64,000 nt of DNA from contig OY757947.1 of NCBI GenBank assembly GCA_963585895.1, positions 37,981,450 to 38,045,449 on the forward strand, read 5' to 3'. The translations under genes and the position numbers were made by a program. Source of the stretch: Sepioteuthis lessoniana (Eukaryota; Mollusca; Cephalopoda; Myopsida; Loliginidae). Position 1 is the stretch's first letter. The number at the start of each line of letters is the position of its first letter. Below are positions 34,366-48,106 of the stretch, one piece after another. The notes under the pieces were generated by a model that saw nothing but the letters and a program-made list of their open reading frames with translations, ran no database searches and was not told where the DNA came from.

Positions 34366-34430
34366 AAAAATGGTTCTTGATGCCATCTGGCTTAATACTC
34401 AGCGTTATAACGTACGTATCATGGTTAGTT
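34366..34430 (+). mobile_element. SINE family 2 fragment
   Basis: AAAAAATGGTTCTTGATGCC and CTTAATACTCAGCGTTATAA match the body of the 5099 element without its tRNA-like head. The paralogous site at 63390 has a longer piece, so this element was present before that duplication. Confidence 0.6.
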
Positions 34431-35227
34431 TTTTTGCAGTTTTGTTTGTTGATGGCAATTTTCTTTGCATTCTCGTGTTCGTTGGACTTTCCAATGAGAC
34501 TTTTTCAGTTTAAATAGAGAGGAAGAGTGCAAAATTAAGACGTTAAAAATGAGAATTAAATCTTCTTAACGGTCTCTTCAATGGTTTATATATCTGACTG
34601 TATCTTTGAAACAGAAAACTGTGCAGAGATTTCTCTTGTTTTCTTACAAATTATTTTTTTCGCTTCAGTACTTCAATCCTGACCTTCCAAGATGTCAGGT
34701 ACTGTTAAATCAACACAGCCCTGGTCTTTTTGAGTTTTGTTGGGAGAAAATAAATAATTTCTTTGAATTGTAAATACTGAAAGAAAGTAAAATTGCTCAT
34801 TTTATTATGTTTATTCAATTTATATAAAATAAATATTTCCTTTGTTTAAAATTAAATTTATATATTACCATTACTTATATACATTTTTTATTTCTCATGA
34901 AAAGTAAAAGAATAAAAAATATCAGATTTTATTGTGTTTCTTTGTAACTAAAATAATACTGTTCCCAAGATATAATATGTAATTGAATGATAAAAGAATG
35001 TGTAATGTCAAATGTTCTTATGTTTGTTTAAAATGTTATCAAAACACCTATTCTAATTTGATTGCTTTTTTTCAAATATTCCTATTACTAAGACAGAATA
35101 AGTATTTATCGAAAATGCTGAATGTAAACTTGTTTTATTGTATCTATCAAATTTGTAACGTTGCAGCGGTAAACTTGACCTGAGTATAATCAAAGAACCC
35201 CATCCTTCCGAAAATGATTTGTTTCAT
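34431..35227. other. AT-rich spacer, nothing recognised
   Basis: No microsatellite and no domain. A 66-residue plus-strand frame at 34983 has no recognisable features. Confidence 0.4.
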
Positions 35228-35249
35228 ACTGTGTGATTTCTCAAACTAT

Positions 35250-36276
<1,027 letters not shown>

Positions 36277-36977
36277 ATTTTGAGTAGAATTTGATATCAG
36301 GAAAGAAGAATGATTTTACAAAATTGATTTATCCTCCGTCCGTATCAGTATATACCTGTAATTAATAAAATAAATTAATATAATCATTGAAAACATTGAA
36401 TACAAGCAAAGGCATTTGATATAGGATATTACATTTACAAATTGGAAATAAAGACGCGTAATAAAGTTGATATAATATCAAATATTTCAATATCTTAAGA
36501 TATATCTCGAATTTTACATTTCCAATTTTAAAAGAAAGATATGTAATAAAGACTTGCAGTTTATATAATATTGTGTGGATTGGGTTGTCAGTTCTCACTA
36601 AACTTGAATGTTAAAGGAATTATTACACCCTGGTCTAAATAACGTGAAAGAGATTTTGTTTTTTTATTATCCACGGTGGTTTTGATATTGTTTTTTCCTG
36701 ATTGATCAATGAGTGATTCTGTTCTTTGTTGGAATGGTTGTAACAATTTGAGAGATAAATACTTCGTCTGTCTTTGATGGTTTTTGGTGGACAGAGCTGA
36801 GATGAATGTAATGGTTGTTTTGTAGAAGATTTTGTATTTTTTAGAGGAGGGTTTTGCTTAAGCGGGAAAATATAGCCAATTATTTGGTTCCAACTGGATT
36901 AGTTTCTCACTGAGAGTTCTGCAATTGTCTGCTTGTTTTTTTCTATCCTGATATGATATGATATTAAATAATCTGAT
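36277..36977. other. AT-rich spacer, nothing recognised
   Basis: Upstream side of ZNF-D. No splice acceptor of the ATTACAG|ATTTTTAACCC type could be found, unlike the other three loci. A 78-residue minus-strand frame has no recognisable domain. Confidence 0.4.
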
Positions 36978-37320
36978 TGTGAGGCTCCAGTAATGCTGGA
37001 GCTTTGGGGAAAGTGTAACAACCATGCTAAATTGAATAGTTAGAAATAGAACTGTTTGATCATTTAACTGTGTGTAATCAAATGACTGATATTTAATTGA
37101 ATAGTTAGTGATACAGAGAAATACTTGAAACCATTTAACTTTATTGACTTATGCTAAATTGAATTGTTCGATAAAGAATTGTTTGATAATTTAACAATCT
37201 GTTAACAAAAGATTGATGCTTAATTGAATTATTAGTGACAAATCATATATGTCTAATATATATGTATATGTTTGGCATTGAATAACCTGGAATAGTTGAT
37301 ATGCCATTAAATCAAATAAA
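36978..37320 (-). repeat. Inverted composite repeat (family D edge and leader)
   Basis: Reverse complement of the 13.6-14.9 kb composite unit: a 30-40 base D fragment (GAGGCTCCAGTAATGCTGG), leader units (CTAAATTGAATAGTTAG, ACTGTTTGATCATTTAAC) and the GTTGATATGCCATTAAA module. Confidence 0.6.
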
Positions 37321-37329
37321 ACAAGAGAA

Positions 37330-37860
37330 AAATTAACAAAGGTTTTTATCCTTCCCTTTTTCAAAAATCTGTCCTCGGAATCACTATGAACTATAGAAGC
37401 ATAACCCTCACTATTATAGCTGCTAATTTTTTATTGCTATGCTTCTCAACCGTATCAAAACGCTAACAAATTCTATTGAGAAAAAAAGGTTGATGGGAAC
37501 TAGAGAATCTGCAATTATACAGCCACTTACCTCTCACCTCACAAACCATCTAAGTAAGACGAATAACAGATGCAGACAAAGATGTAAGAAAAAAGATAAA
37601 CTCAGAAGCGAATTTCTTGTATGGACCATTCACATGGACGTAGCAGTGTTGGATGAACAGCAAGAACTTACTGACATCAGCTCCCTGCAGATAAGGGATC
37701 TAGTTGGGATGAACTGCTGGGAACGATTGATGATAGGGACTGACGAAGAGATAGAGTCAAGGAAATCTGGACTTTCAGAGCGATTTAATGATGACGATGA
37801 TCTTTTTCCATCAAATCAAGGGAAGAATATTATGGGCACAACCATATTAAGTGCTTAGGT
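37330..37860 (+). mobile_element. LINE relic with reverse-transcriptase and 3' end joined by deletion
   Basis: A reverse-transcriptase motif, NYRSITLTIIAA (37389-37424), is followed after a small frame change by MLLNRIKTLTNSIEKK. After a large internal deletion comes the C-terminal end of an RTE-like element (RSEFLVWTIHMDVAVLD, SSLQIRDLVGMNCWE) and an ATGATGACGATGAT tail. The 139-residue frame at 37439 is this relic. The tail matches 52460-52615 and 53185-53530. Confidence 0.65.
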
Positions 37861-37999
37861 TTAACATGAACAGCCGATTAAGCAGATCGGACCTCTCTGA
37901 CCACCCATCTAGCCCGGTAAGACCAGAGATGTGTGCTGCTAGTCAATTCACCTCTTGATTTCCGTGTCAAGGACTACTCAACCTCAGAACCACATCCCC

Positions 38000-38215
38000 A
38001 ATCATTATGGGTTGCTATGTTCGGCTGACAGGGGGCCATGATGAGGGTTTTTTCCTCCTTGCAGACGTACAGTCACCGTATTCTACCACACCAGTCTACA
38101 AGACGAATCCCTTCCTCAACTATTACAAGTCTCCACAAGTCTCCAAGGAGTTTTACCTCGCTACAGAGGTGCAGTCACAGTATTCTACCACCCCAGCCGA
38201 CAAAACGGATTATCT
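38000..38215 (+). repeat. Family D 3'-end fragments
   Basis: Two partial 3' ends of the D module (GTACAGTCACCGTATTCTAC near 38067 and GTGCAGTCACAGTATTCTAC near 38168, each followed by ACCAC or ACCCCAGCCGAC). Overlapping open frames here are repeat-derived. Confidence 0.5.
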
Positions 38216-39099
38216 TATGTATTCTTTTAGTAAAATGCGAGAATCATATTGGGCTCGTTCATTTAAGTTTTGGAGAGTTTGCTAGGTGTATTTCACAAAA
38301 AAAATGTGGATTGGAGAAGATAAATAATATTATTCACCTACATTTTATAGAACCGAAAGATATTTGTGAAAAATCATTTACTGACAGAGCAAATATTACA
38401 ATAATGTGCATTTGATCCAGAGTGTTGTGAAGACAGAGCACGCGTACTGGGCCTTGACGTAAGGGGAGAGGAAGGCACCCTCCGATGGAGACGGTAAGTG
38501 TGGTTCCAGGAATTCCTGCAGTTCTCACAGGGCGGACTTTTTCCCTGTGCGCAAAACTTGTAGGGCACCTGCCAGTGTATGGTTGGATTCAGGCAGCAGT
38601 CGGTGTAATAAAACGCAGGGTGACTGCGGTAACCTAAGGATAGGACTACCAGATGAGTGATGCTCTCCTCACACGAATGATTGCAGAAAGTTCTGAGAGA
38701 GCGACACATGAGGACCCCGCTAGATGAGAGTGGTGCGTCAACTGGAAAGAAATGAACATATCGGATTCTTGTTGGAGAAGGACGGGGTCGTGTTGGAATA
38801 TGCATGTTGGTTGCGGTCCGCAAACGATGCACGGCACATCAATCTTGCTAAGTTGAACGCTGTGGTAAATGGCGTTAAACTAGCACTAGAGTGGCAGGAA
38901 AGAAGTTGCACATGTGCACCGAGAGTTTTTGTGTCAACCACTGGGTGTCCGACGGGATCTGCGGTACAATGCCTTTTTACTGTCTGGGCCCTTATCTTGG
39001 GCACAGTAGCAAATGTGGTACTATGCTGGTCACAGCAACAAACGTAATACTACAACGTGCTTAATATAATTGCACGGTTACAAATGTAGTACCATCACT

Positions 39100-39207
39100 T
39101 GGCCGTGGGTTTTCAGGGTCGAATCCTATTTATGGCTACGCCGTGGGTTTTTACTGTGGAATCCTGCGTCTGGCTGTGTCGCGGATTTTGAGGGTCGAAT
39201 CCTGGTA
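39100..39207 (+). repeat. Three-unit repeat of about 40 bp inside the gypsy fossil
   Basis: Three successive units of GTGGGTTTTCAGGGTCGAATC, each ending in GAATCCT. They lie in the block interrupting RNase H. GGGTCGAATCC resembles a Pol III B box, but no A box is seen. Confidence 0.5.
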
Positions 39208-39865
39208 ACAGTGACAAATGCATTTTCGAATAGTTCTTTTATCAGTACTGTATGTGCTCACACTGTGTTTGAAAGATCCATCGACAAAGAAAGACACAAT
39301 CCATCCGGAACTTCTTCTGACGGTTGGGGAGTTCCGTTGGAACAAAACAACCTGGCTGCTGGCAACTCAAAAACAAGAAGAATTCTCCATCAAAAATTAA
39401 CAATTATTTATTGTTCAATGTTCAGACTGCAAACAGTAGGACGAGAGAGAGAGAGAGAGAATCTGTAAGGGTCTATGAATAGATAAAAAGAGACACGCCT
39501 CCCAGCTCGATAGAACTTTCTGAATGCAAAATTCTAACTGATTACTTTTTCAAAATTCGCTAATTTTTATATATTTAAAATCAGGATATCGGCGGGGGTG
39601 ATGTGATCTTGCTAAATTATTGGATCATCTTTCACGCGTCCAAAATTCACTGTTTTTATTTCTCTAATCAAACCTGTCACAGACAAGATATGAATCCATT
39701 TTGTTTACATTTTGGCCTTCCTGTGCTGAACGTTATGTACTCTCTTAAACTTTCCAATTTGACTTATTTTTCCACTCAAAGATTTTAGCTAACTTAACAG
39801 CTAACTGGAAAACTCGTGGCCTAATCAAACCAGGTAATAAAATAATTAACCATCACAGATACTGT
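39208..39865. other. Insert within the gypsy fossil, unclassified
   Basis: Separates the two halves of the RNase H remnant. It contains a short GA run (39445-39460) and two overlapping 60-residue frames with no domain. No terminal repeats could be identified. Confidence 0.4.
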
Positions 39866-40830
39866 GCCACAGTTGACTGGAAATGCAAGAATACGCACCA
39901 AGGCAGCAAGCGAGATGCTGATAAGGCGAAGGCTGGGAACCTTAAAGACTCTCGTCTCAGAGTATAATCTGACAGTCAACGTAGAAGTGGTCACGTCGTC
40001 CAGCAACCTTTCCGACCCGGTGACATGAGTGCTCTACAAATGGTTGGTTGCCGTGAACCTGGGTGCAAAAAGGACGACTGGAAGCAAGTGATACGTAGCA
40101 AAGGGTTGGAATGGATGATATCCATTATGGTGGCAGACACGTTCTTATCCTCATCGACTGTGGATACACCCGTTATGCAATTTGGTGATCATTTGCACAG
40201 AAAGACCCGGTAAGCGTTCATCGACAGCTATCGTTCGTCTTTTACGAACGAGGAACACCGGAGGAGATTTGCAACCAGCAAGTAAGCCAATGTCTGCACG
40301 AATTGAGGTCCGACGATGGCTGCAATGCGCGTATGTACCATTAGATAACAGTATCACAGAAATTAGTCACCGTAGCATCAAATGGATTGCTGCTAGGAAG
40401 CTGTGCATCACTTTCTACACGAACTGGATTTGAGCAAAGGCAATTGACACAGACGTTTGCGGGTCATATGATGTGGGGGATCCCGTCTGGATGAAACCCT
40501 TACAAAATTGATGTACCGTCAGCTTCAAGTGTGGGCGAATGACTCGTGTGGTCAGTCAACAATTTGTCCTGGTCGATCGAATCCCACGTCACGTATCTGA
40601 TCTCCACCCTGCTTTGGAGATGGGACATTCAGCGACCGCTAAAAGTAATGAGTCGTCTGGCGACGAGCTATCAATAGATAGCGGCAGTGGTACTCCCGAA
40701 AATTTAACCGCTTGCAAGTCGGACGATTCAGAGGTGGACACTGTGATGCACGCCCCGCTTTTAACGATTACGTGGACCAAAAGGCCACTCCTGCCCAGCA
40801 TTATGTTCGATCGAGAGGTCAGGGTGGGAG

Positions 40831-41780
40831 TGTAGCAGCCATCACGCAAACCCGCGATGAAAAGGGATAAGGGTCGAACCGTGCATCGTCAGTCAGAGAG
40901 AGACTCGGGAGAGAACCAGAAAAAGATACGGTAGAGGAAGTGAGCATGAGTTGGGCCTTTTGATTGATCCTTTCATAATGTTGCTAAGTTCCTGGATGGG
41001 TGGGCTTTCCACTTGATGAGTGGAAAAAACAGATCTTGATTTTATTTATTTGATTCTTTCTTTTTTATATTTTAACTAAGTAATGCCACAAAAATCCCCC
41101 CCCAATAATATAACAAGTTATATAACACTATCTTTCTAAATTACAGTAAATATCACTTGAAAAATAATTGTAGAACAAGTGCTAATTATGAATTTAATTT
41201 CGTTATTATGTTAAAATTACCAATATTTTCTAACCGAAAGTTCTTATAATTATGTCAAAAGCTTCGTCAATTAAACCTATTAACGTTTCGATTTACCAAA
41301 ATCATTTCCTTCCCGCAGAAGTTAATGGGAGTCGATTATTTTTAGTTCATTGAACAATAAAAGTAATCTCGTTTATTAAAGACCAAGACTTCTTCATTGG
41401 CTTGGGGGGGAACTATAGCGAAATTTCGGGGAGGATTGATGGAATTTTTTCCATTTGATTTTCGCATGGCTTGAAGACAAATGTTTATAATTATTCATCT
41501 AGTTCTTATTCTATAATATTTCAAGTTTTACCCAAAAAGAAAAGAAAAAATCTCTGGCTGAAATTTTCTCATGGAGTGGCTACTTGGTCACATATGTCTC
41601 AATTGACAAAACTTTAAAACTGTAAAGAGTTTAAAAACGTTGAGGGGAGGAGATTTTCTGAAGTGCTACGAAGTAATTGCACCCCGTGTCTTTTCATCTA
41701 GTACAGAAAATTAAAGTAAATTTAGACAGGATGAGTTATTTTATATGAGGACATTACAATTTGTTTCGGTCGATAAAAAT
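40831..41780. other. Possible LTR start then unclassified AT-rich DNA
   Basis: From 40831 to about 41030 the GC-richer sequence may be LTR. From about 41040 (a TTTATTTATTTGATTC run) it is AT-rich with C and G homopolymers (41096, 41404). No gene seen. Confidence 0.35.
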
Positions 41781-41784
41781 GACA

Positions 41785-42240
41785 ACAAATTAAATAACTT
41801 GTTTGCTCTTTTCAGAAACGATAAACATAAACAATGAAAGATCAGTAAAAGATTTTACAACGGAACAACGAAAATTGACAGCGATAATATAGAATTAGTT
41901 ATACACAATAGTTAACAGGAAACATACATTATTGAATAGTTAATAAAATTTACCTAAAGTACGTAATATACGACAACTGAGGTTCAATGTAGAATAGGTT
42001 GTCCAGGCAAAATATGGTTTTCAATCAGGTTTGTCAGATTAAGCCAGCTGTGTTGTTTTCGTATTCATTGACTTCTTTTTATAAAGGAATACAAAAATTA
42101 AAAAGTGGGAAATTTTTTCTTCATGAATTTAGTTTAGAATATCTAGTTCAACGATTAACTTGTTATTTAGATTAAAATAAAAAATAGTTTGATTTTTTAT
42201 TATAATTAATGTTTCCTTACTCAGTTAGACAACTTCTCTA
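41785..42240 (-). mobile_element. Inverted partial copy of the terminal-inverted-repeat element
   Basis: TGACAACAAATTAAATAAC, then AAACATAAACAATGAAAGATC, TTGAGGTTCAATGTAGAA-like and GTTTTCGTATTCATTGAC blocks are the reverse complement of 19280-19760. It lies just left of duplicon B, so together with the copy at 45505 it forms an inverted pair about 4 kb apart. Confidence 0.55.
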
Positions 42241-42375
42241 GAATTGTATAAGTAATTTTGTGGTGAAAGAGAAAGAAAACACCTATCTCAAAAAACAGTG
42301 AGAGACCTGTGAGTTATTTGCTGATGTAAGAATCAATTAGAAGATACTTATCACTATAAGTAAAGCTCGAAAGAT

Positions 42376-42800
42376 CTACGAATGATTCTGAATTATATTT
42401 TTTATTACGTGACTAAGAAAAACCAGTTTATATTTGGGAAATCGTCCATCTAATTCACATCGTTTGTACTGGTCTTGGCTGGAACTTTGTTGAAAGATGT
42501 CATCGATATTAAACAATGTTTCTTCCAGTCCATTTAGAATTCTTAACATCGTGGGATGGAAGATTTTCGGTGGGGAACTAATTCCAAATGGAAGATGGTT
42601 AAAAAAATACTGACCAAACGGTGTCACTTCGTGACAAGTCTATATTTTTTATCAAGCAGGATTTGTCCAAATCCTTGTTTTTCATAAAGTTTGCTGTCTT
42701 TACATTTGGCAAACTTTTCAGCAACTTTTTTCATCGGCCGGATCTCTCCCAAAATTGCTTAGTTGTATAGATCATTGCAGATCCTCGCATCTCCAGTTTT
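42376..42800 (-). mobile_element. Ty3/gypsy reverse-transcriptase fossil (left edge of duplicon B)
   Basis: The minus strand reads TPFGQYFFNHLPFGISS and a FNIDDIF stretch corresponding to the catalytic region of Ty3/gypsy reverse transcriptase. Upstream remnants cover the region before TPFG. Broken. The part right of about 42600 is shared with 15785-15985; the left part is unique here. Confidence 0.7.
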
Positions 42801-43220
42801 GGGTTAAAATAAAAACAAATTGAATATAGGCTTCTAAAAAAAATTATTGAATGTAATCTGCTAACAATAACTCCTTAAAAGAAAAATAAATTCATTAAAC
42901 TTCTGAAAAATACCAACCCTAAAAAAAAACAAAAATAAATAGTATATCACCGTTGAAAAATAGCTCCCCCCCACAAAAAAAACCCCTAAATAAATTGAAT
43001 ATAGCCTCATAACAAGATCTTACATCCCCAAAATAAACAAAAATTAGATGTAACCTCCTAACAATAGCCCATACCACCAAAATAAACTAAGATAAATTGA
43101 AGCAAACCCCACAAAGCTTCCGCCCCTCTCAAAATAAACAAAAATAAATTGGATATAACTTCTTTACCATCGCCCCAGACAAAAAACAAAACAAAAACAA
43201 AACTGAATGTAACCCTAATG
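42800..43220 (+). repeat. Minisatellite of about 55 bp, duplicon B
   Basis: Same units as 15995-16425 (AAAATAAACAAAAATAAATT, ATAACCTCCTAACAATAGCC) with different internal differences. The following GTGGGTTTTTCTTTTGGGG segment is also shared with A. Confidence 0.7.
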
Positions 43221-45398
43221 ATACCCACAAACTTACGTTACTATATACTGTTACACGACTGTGGGTTTTTCTTTTGGGGGCGTTGTAGGAGACAGCACAC
43301 CAATTGACAACACCCACCTACGTTTATTCAACATTTTCTTCCAATACGATAAACACATCACGATTAGGCATGATAGATGCACAGATACCATCGCCATCGA
43401 TTATATCAATAAAAAAAAAAAAAATAATAATCCTGTCCCAACACAAACCTAACACCATACACTACCAGGACAGGTGCAATAGCTACTCCAGCTAAATAGA
43501 TCCAAACAGGTCACCTTAATTGATACGATCAATTATAAAAGTGGAGAGCCTTACCGTAGCCCACCGGCTACTGACGTTAGATATCACTGTTTAACAAACA
43601 AAAAGATACGAATTGGTCACTTCCCTAAGCTATTTAAAAGAGTAAGTTAATTAATACGATCAATTATCAAAGAGTAGGGCCTTATTGTAGTTCACTGGCT
43701 ACTGATACTGGACATCCTTGTTTAAAAAACGGAAATATCAAAGCTAGTCACTTCCCTTAGAGATCGTATTATCTGAGTTTCTCACCATTTCTCTGCTTTC
43801 GTGAGTCTTGTTTAGAGTCATCCAAAGGCAACAAATTATCTTACTTTCTCCTTGCTTCTCTAATTTCACTAGTCTGCTATAAGGCCATCTCAAGGAGTCG
43901 ACTCATCTTAATTTCATCGGGAGTATTCATAATCCTTTAGAGACTATCACTAGTCCTTTTACCGACAGTCCTTTCCAGGGTTGTAAGACCTATCAGCACC
44001 CCGAGACACGATGATTCCTCTGCCTCGGTACGCTGACGTCTCGAGATAAGCAGCAGCGCTGATTCCGGCGTTTCAACATCATCGTTGCCTAGTTTTGTAT
44101 TATATCACTTTCCCTTTACAAAAGATTGCGTGATCGACATATCGGCCCAGCTGCAAAATTATGACATGCAAAAATAAGTGTAAATTTATGACGTGTAACA
44201 AGAGTATGAAATCATGACACAGCCCTTACTCGTTTGAGCTAGGAAGAAGAAAATAAATAATTATTTCCCCTACAGAATAGTCATATCAGTCGGGTGTCTG
44301 AAGAGTATAACACGATACTCCAATAAAACTCAGTCTCTACCTCTTTTATTTCTCTTCTTTGAACAGGTGGGACGGGTCTGGGTCTTTACCAAGGAAATTT
44401 AAAGCCACATGGCCATTTTATATTCCCTCTTTAGGAAAGCTTTTTATTCATATTTTGTACCCCTTCTATATACTGCTTTTTCATAGAACAATATGGGTAT
44501 ATTTATAGCTGTTGGGAAATGTTTGTGTATTCTTCCATCTTAATCCAACAGATATGTATATTGTTTTAAGTGTTCTTGTTTATAAGAATGTATTTATCAT
44601 ATTTTTCTTCTGTTGTGTTCGGTATTGTGTCAGTATATGTGTTTTCATAATCCCTTTTGACATAACTTCTCATTCCTAAACCATTTTAATATGCCACAGG
44701 GTGACAATTATTAATTGTCACTCTTAAAAAGGGGGCTTGTCTATTAGACATCTGATGATCACATATGCAGCCGAGAAATCCTTCCTCGTTCTAATTTTGT
44801 CTCTGTTCTTTGAACAGTAGAGACGTTCTTTTTTGTCGTCTTTCTTTAAATAGTTGAGACATGTCTCTAGCCAGATGATGTCAAAGTAATCATTTATTGT
44901 TCTGCACTCAATCAATAAAAACTTTTTACTGTTTTTCTACTTATTTTAGGCATATCATGTATAGAGTAAATCTTTCTAAATATGTAAATGAACTCATCTT
45001 TATTTCCGTTTACTCACTGTTAGTGCATCATTGAATATACTAAGGCTAATATTGTTTTTTGAGGGGAGTGGGGAATCGACTGAATATTCTCCCTCGCTCC
45101 AACTTAGCCTAGAGGTACAATCACCAAAATGCACGTATATCACGCTATGGAATCCATAACTACGTACGAATTAACTTATTTACTACTTATTTACAAAAAT
45201 AAATCCCCAATAAGATGTGAAATATTAAAATGGAAAAAATCTTTAATTAAAAATACAGCCAAAGGATTCTTAGAATATTATTCGACGAATAGACAAGAAA
45301 AGAAAGATATTCGATCAAATAAATCATGTATATAAAAATATCTTACTTCGGCAAATCAAGTACTGTGCTCGAATCCCTTTTCGAGGGAGATGACACGG

Positions 45399-45408
45399 TC
45401 TCTCTCTT

Positions 45409-45470
<62 letters not shown>

Positions 45471-45478
45471 ACACACAC
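45399..45478. repeat. CT microsatellite, duplicon B
   Basis: About thirty CT units with a TTTCTTT interruption and a short CACACACA tail, clearly longer than the partner array at 18974. Same family H frame. Confidence 0.85.
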
Positions 45479-45504
45479 GCTCTCTGCAACTATTTTTGAC
45501 AGTC

Positions 45505-46116
45505 GAGTAGGATATAAATAAAATAGTTGTTTTCCTTGTTGATAAGCATAAACAATGAAAGTTTACTTAAAAATTGCTTCGAATAGTTTTCTTTTTAAAG
45601 TATGGATGATCAAACGCATTACCATTCGTGAGTAGGGATAGAAGTGTCAAAAACGTTTCTCTATTAGTTTTTGTGTTGTCTCATGAAGAACGAAAATTTA
45701 ATAAAAATATAAATAAAAATAAAACTATTTTTCATTTTTAATTCAAATATCAACTACATTCTTAAAGAAGATATTCTAAATTGCATTCTAAAATAAAAAA
45801 AATTCTCGCTGCTTAGTTTTGGTAATTTGTATTAAAAGACATTTCTATCAGGAATCCAATAAATACGAAAACAATACTGCTGGCTTCATCCACCAAATCT
45901 TCATTGAACCTCAAATCACGTGTATTAGTCACTTGTAAGTAAGTACATTTTCTCGAATATTTAATCATGTATAATATTGAATATGAAGTATAACTAATTA
46001 TATGTAATCATTGTTCATTTCAGTTGTTCTTTTGGCAAGTTTTTTTTAGTTAACTTTCATTGTTTATGCTTATCGACTATGAAAACAATAAACAAACTAC
46101 TTTATTTATGGTCAAC
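45505..46116. mobile_element. Terminal-inverted-repeat element, duplicon B copy
   Basis: Counterpart of 19111-19762: left end ATAAATAAAATAG with GCATAAACAATGAAAGTTTAC, right end TTAACTTTCATTGTTTATGC with TTTATTTATGGTCAAC. It was present before the duplication. Confidence 0.6.
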
Positions 46117-47844
46117 TTTATCGACTGAAATAAATTAAAATCTATTTTACAGGTAAGTGCCACGAATTATATAGAAACGTTTGCCCTACATTTAACCATG
46201 AAGATAAAGCTTTGTTTCAGTGATTTTCTTCCTTTTCTTATGTGTTTTGAAATTGCATATTTTACGAGCTAAGAAAAGTGGGGGAGATTTTTTTTCTTCT
46301 TGGCCACAATTTCCTACACACAACATCCTCAGACGCCTAATAATGTGCAGTTTCGTCACTTAACACTTATAAAACTTCTCCCCCTCCTCATTAGAATGTT
46401 TTAACCATAAACATTTTTTTTCGTGACAAATGCAATATGCTAAATAAGAACTAAATAAGTAAATATCGACATTTGTCTTTCAACTAAGCGAAAAGAACAA
46501 AAGAACATAAATTCTCCAACCACAAAGACATCACACTTTCGTTGTCTGACCTTGCTAACCATGAAGACATCTTGGTCGATAGTCTGCGAAATTTTTTTGA
46601 ATGACCAACGAACTGCGAAAAACTGGCCACTGAAAACTTCCATGAGAAAGAGGAGGGGTATTTTTTCTCTATGATAATAACTCTCTTCCACTCCACATAT
46701 TCTCATCTGCTGTAATCGCAATGATTTCGGGTATAGTGCAGCAAATTATTGAATTAATCTTTCCCTTGGTGGTACAAGCACCAGATTTGGCATACTTGTG
46801 CTCCAGGACCTATTCTCTCTGAAAAGTATGTTACCCACGTTAAAAACCAAAATGGCCGCCATAGGTCTAGATAAGTCAATCTTGGTCGTCTGTTTATCAT
46901 CACATGACGGACTTATAAGGAAATGGATCAATGTTCAATCTCATTTATCACTATTTTTTATAACTGTACTCTTTTTTTTAGCTTGATTCACATTATTGAT
47001 ACCAATTAATAAAGTATTTATTCATCATTAACAAAATGTGTTGTTCATGAAATATTATATAAAACATGGTAAAACGGAATTGCAGATTTTCATCGGAGCA
47101 TCGTCCACAAATATAATTCCCCACTTCAATGACTTGATTGCGGTAATCACAAAATCTAATAGGCATAAATTATATTAATATTATTTTAGATTTAATTCCA
47201 GAATAAGTTACGCTTAGTAAATATCTTTATGTGACGATTACAGTCTGGTTCTATCTATTTTAGAGTGTTTAGATCTATCTATCTATCTCAGTATGTTCAC
47301 GTTAATCTATCTTAATCCGTTCACATTAATCTCCCTATCCTCTGAATGTTCAGCATTGAAAATGTTTTTTCCTATTTTATGAGTCGACCATCTTGAAAAA
47401 TAGCAGTCATTTTTTCCCCTTGAGTAACGAGCTTTCCTTAGAGAATGTGTCCTGGAGCACATGTATGGCAAATTTAGAGCTTTTAACATTAAGTGAATAA
47501 TTCTCGTGGGATACTGACATAATCTGCTCCACTATGCAGACGTCCAAAGTTGATTTAAAATCAATTTCTTATGAGCATGTGTATCTTATAGTGGTTTACG
47601 AACAGAAGGAGAAAGAGAGACCCTATATCGGATTTCTCTTTCTTTTGTAATACGCTACATGCAAACTTAAATGTAAGGTAGTTTCCTTTTCGATTTTGAG
47701 TAACAGTATCCATTTCAATTCAAATTTAATACACAAAAAAGCGATAAAGTATTTTTCAAAAATTTGCTGAAACTTCCTTTTTGAAATATATGACTTTCTA
47801 TAAACTCCATTTCTTTATTATTTTTCCATCTCTTAATTGATATT

Positions 47845-47880
47845 TTTATCTTGTTTTATCGATTGCAGATTTTTAACCCG
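47845..47880 (+). other. Predicted 3' splice acceptor of ZNF-B
   Basis: TTTTTATCTTGTTTTATC, then GATTGCAG and the exon start ATTTTTAACCCG at 47869. The exon start is the same as in ZNF-1. The ATG follows 238 bases later. Confidence 0.55.
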
Positions 47881-48106
47881 AAACATTTCTTGGCGTTGGA
47901 TACCGTATTTTCTTGATGAGCAGGATTTTCAAAGAAATCCGATTTGAAACGAATACGAGAATATCTACAGGGATAAATTATATTCTTTTGAAGGAAGGGT
48001 TGTTTTTATTTCATACTTGGGTGGTGTATTTGCAGATAAATACTGGTGAGAAATATTTTGTAAAACTGCTTGGTCTTCTTATCCGGGTGACAAATTCTTA
48101 CGAAAT

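Larger units (their letters stand above)
38420..40830 (+). mobile_element. Ty3/gypsy pol fossil, RNase H to integrase
   Basis: Remnants in family order on the plus strand: the end of reverse transcriptase, RNase H (a VLEYACWLRSANDARHINLA stretch near 38790), its continuation near 39870-40020 (TKAASEMLIRRRLGTLK), integrase (CAYVPLDNSITEISHRSI near 40325) and the post-integrase region (VLVDRIPRHVSDLHPALE near 40570). A block of other DNA (about 39000-39865) sits inside RNase H. Broken by many changes and clearly dead. A purine-rich run ending at 40830 followed by TGTAGCAGCC could mark a polypurine tract and the start of a 3' LTR, but no second LTR was found. Confidence 0.75.

Noticed and set aside
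46440-46721. A 93-codon minus-strand gene upstream of ZNF-B
   Set aside because: The matching region in duplicon A has a stop and a frame change, and no domain is recognisable.
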